From an uncultured Pseudomonadota bacterium (GTDB lineage: Bacteria; Pseudomonadota; Gammaproteobacteria; Methylococcales; Methylomonadaceae), in the NCBI GenBank assembly GCA_903902945.1, contig CAIUWU010000085.1, positions 1 through 6,827 on the forward strand: a DNA stretch of 6,827 nt. The letters run 5' to 3'. This document shows positions 6,032 through 6,827 of this stretch, piece after piece (position 1 is the stretch's first letter; each line of letters begins with the position of its first letter). The notes beneath the pieces are model-generated. The model was not told the DNA's origin and did not search any database. It worked only from the letters and a program-made list of their open reading frames with translations. The position numbers and the translations under genes were made by a program.

Positions 6032-6827
6032 ATGAAAATCGTGATACTAGGTGCCGGCATTACCGGCTCATCGGTCGCTGGAGCTTTAGCCAGTGAAGAA
6101 AATGACATCGTCGTCATCGACAAAAAGCCGCAACTGCTGACTGCGCTGAAAGCACGCCTGGACATCGCCACCGTCGAAGGCAATGCCGCCCAGCCGAGTA
6201 CCCTCAAACAGGCGGGTATCGAAGATGCCGATATGGTGATTGCCGTCACCGACCGCGACGAGACCAATATGCTGGCCTGTCAGGTGATCAATACCCTGTT
6301 CAGCAAACCCAAGACCATTGCCCGGGTCCGCGCCATCGACTTTCTCAATCACCCGGAACTGTTTGAGCCAGGCGGCATCGATATTGTGATTAGCCCGGAA
6401 CAGGTGGTCACCGAAGCCATTCATAACCTGATCAAATATCCTGGCGCTCTGCATGTTTCTGAATTTGCCGATGGCCTGATCCGTTTATTCTCGATCCGGG
6501 TTGCCGCCACCGGCTTTCTGACCGGCAAACGCATTCATGTCGTCAAAGAAAAACTGGCTGACGGCATGATTCGCATCGCCGCCATTTTCCGTGACGGCAA
6601 AGCCATCGAAGTCAACGGCGAAGCAGTGATTGCCACCGGTGACGAAGTGTTTTTCGTCTGCCCTAAAGATAAAGTGCATAAAACCCTGCTGGATTTGCAC
6701 AAACTGGAATCACCGATCAAATCCATCATGCTGGCCGGCGGCGGCCATGTCGGCAAACGGCTGGCGATTGCGTTGGAAAAAGACCATTCGGTCAAACTGA
6801 TCGAGCAGGATATCGAACGCGCCAAGG
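6032..6827 (+). CDS. trkA: TrkA, NAD-binding subunit of the Trk potassium uptake system (N-terminal part; cut by window edge)
   Basis: This is the first 265 codons of TrkA (full length about 458 residues), open to the right edge. TrkA is a peripheral cytoplasmic protein that forms a ring on the TrkH/TrkG potassium channel and gates it in response to bound nucleotides. The sequence opens MKIVILGAGITG, a Rossmann GxGxxG at residues 7-12, with Asp30 at the end of strand 2 as expected for NAD(H) binding. A first RCK-C type segment follows (about 140-220). A second Rossmann unit starts with IMLAGGGHVGKR (232-243), giving the tandem RCK arrangement that distinguishes TrkA from single-RCK KtrA. The ATG at 6032 begins the conserved N-terminus; only a poor Shine-Dalgarno (AGAA) precedes it. 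It is divergent from secA. The gene looks normal as far as it goes. Confidence 0.96.
   Translation, partial: MKIVILGAGITGSSVAGALASEENDIVVIDKKPQLLTALKARLDIATVEGNAAQPSTLKQAGIEDADMVIAVTDRDETNMLACQVINTLFSKPKTIARVRAIDFLNHPELFEPGGIDIVISPEQVVTEAIHNLIKYPGALHVSEFADGLIRLFSIRVAATGFLTGKRIHVVKEKLADGMIRIAAIFRDGKAIEVNGEAVIATGDEVFFVCPKDKVHKTLLDLHKLESPIKSIMLAGGGHVGKRLAIALEKDHSVKLIEQDIERAK

Noticed and set aside
5962..6825. Several minus-strand open frames opposite trkA
   Set aside because: The plus strand encodes clear tandem RCK motifs with conserved glycines throughout; the reverse frames have no recognisable domain.

Overview
The window looks like a chromosomal segment of a gammaproteobacterium, possibly of the Methylococcales type. 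This rests on the SecA sequence, moderate GC content and E. coli-like promoters, not on any search. It holds five protein genes, two cut by the window edges, and no RNA gene, insertion sequence or CRISPR array that I can see.

Region 1 (about 1-2970, minus strand) is a three-gene operon. In order of transcription it encodes a circularly permuted ATP-grasp enzyme (2843-1416), an all-helical alpha-E protein (1414-422) and the N-terminal 135 residues of Anbu, a bacterial proteasome-like N-terminal-threonine hydrolase (407-1, cut by the left edge). The first two genes are 1 nt apart and the last two are 14 nt apart, so they are almost certainly co-transcribed and translationally coupled. Comparative genomics has proposed that such clusters make an unknown peptide or peptide tag (ATP-grasp plus alpha-E) and degrade or process it (Anbu, often with a transglutaminase-like peptidase). 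The substrate is not established. The upstream gap carries a good sigma-54 (-24/-12) element and, 31 bp apart further upstream, two sites resembling NtrC binding sites. This suggests the operon is a nitrogen-limitation response.

Region 2 (2987-5863, minus strand) is secA, the preprotein translocase ATPase. It is apparently monocistronic, with its own -35/-10 promoter and ribosome binding site and a strong intrinsic terminator 19 nt past the stop. That terminator also insulates the peptide operon from secA read-through.

Region 3 (5801-6827) is a 231-bp divergent intergenic region followed by the first 265 codons of trkA (plus strand, cut by the right edge), the NAD-binding regulatory subunit of the Trk potassium uptake system. 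A near-consensus promoter with a perfect TATAAT predicts an approximately 80-nt leader for trkA.

secA and trkA are housekeeping genes. The part of the window with unexplained biology is the ATP-grasp/alpha-E/Anbu operon and its apparent nitrogen control.
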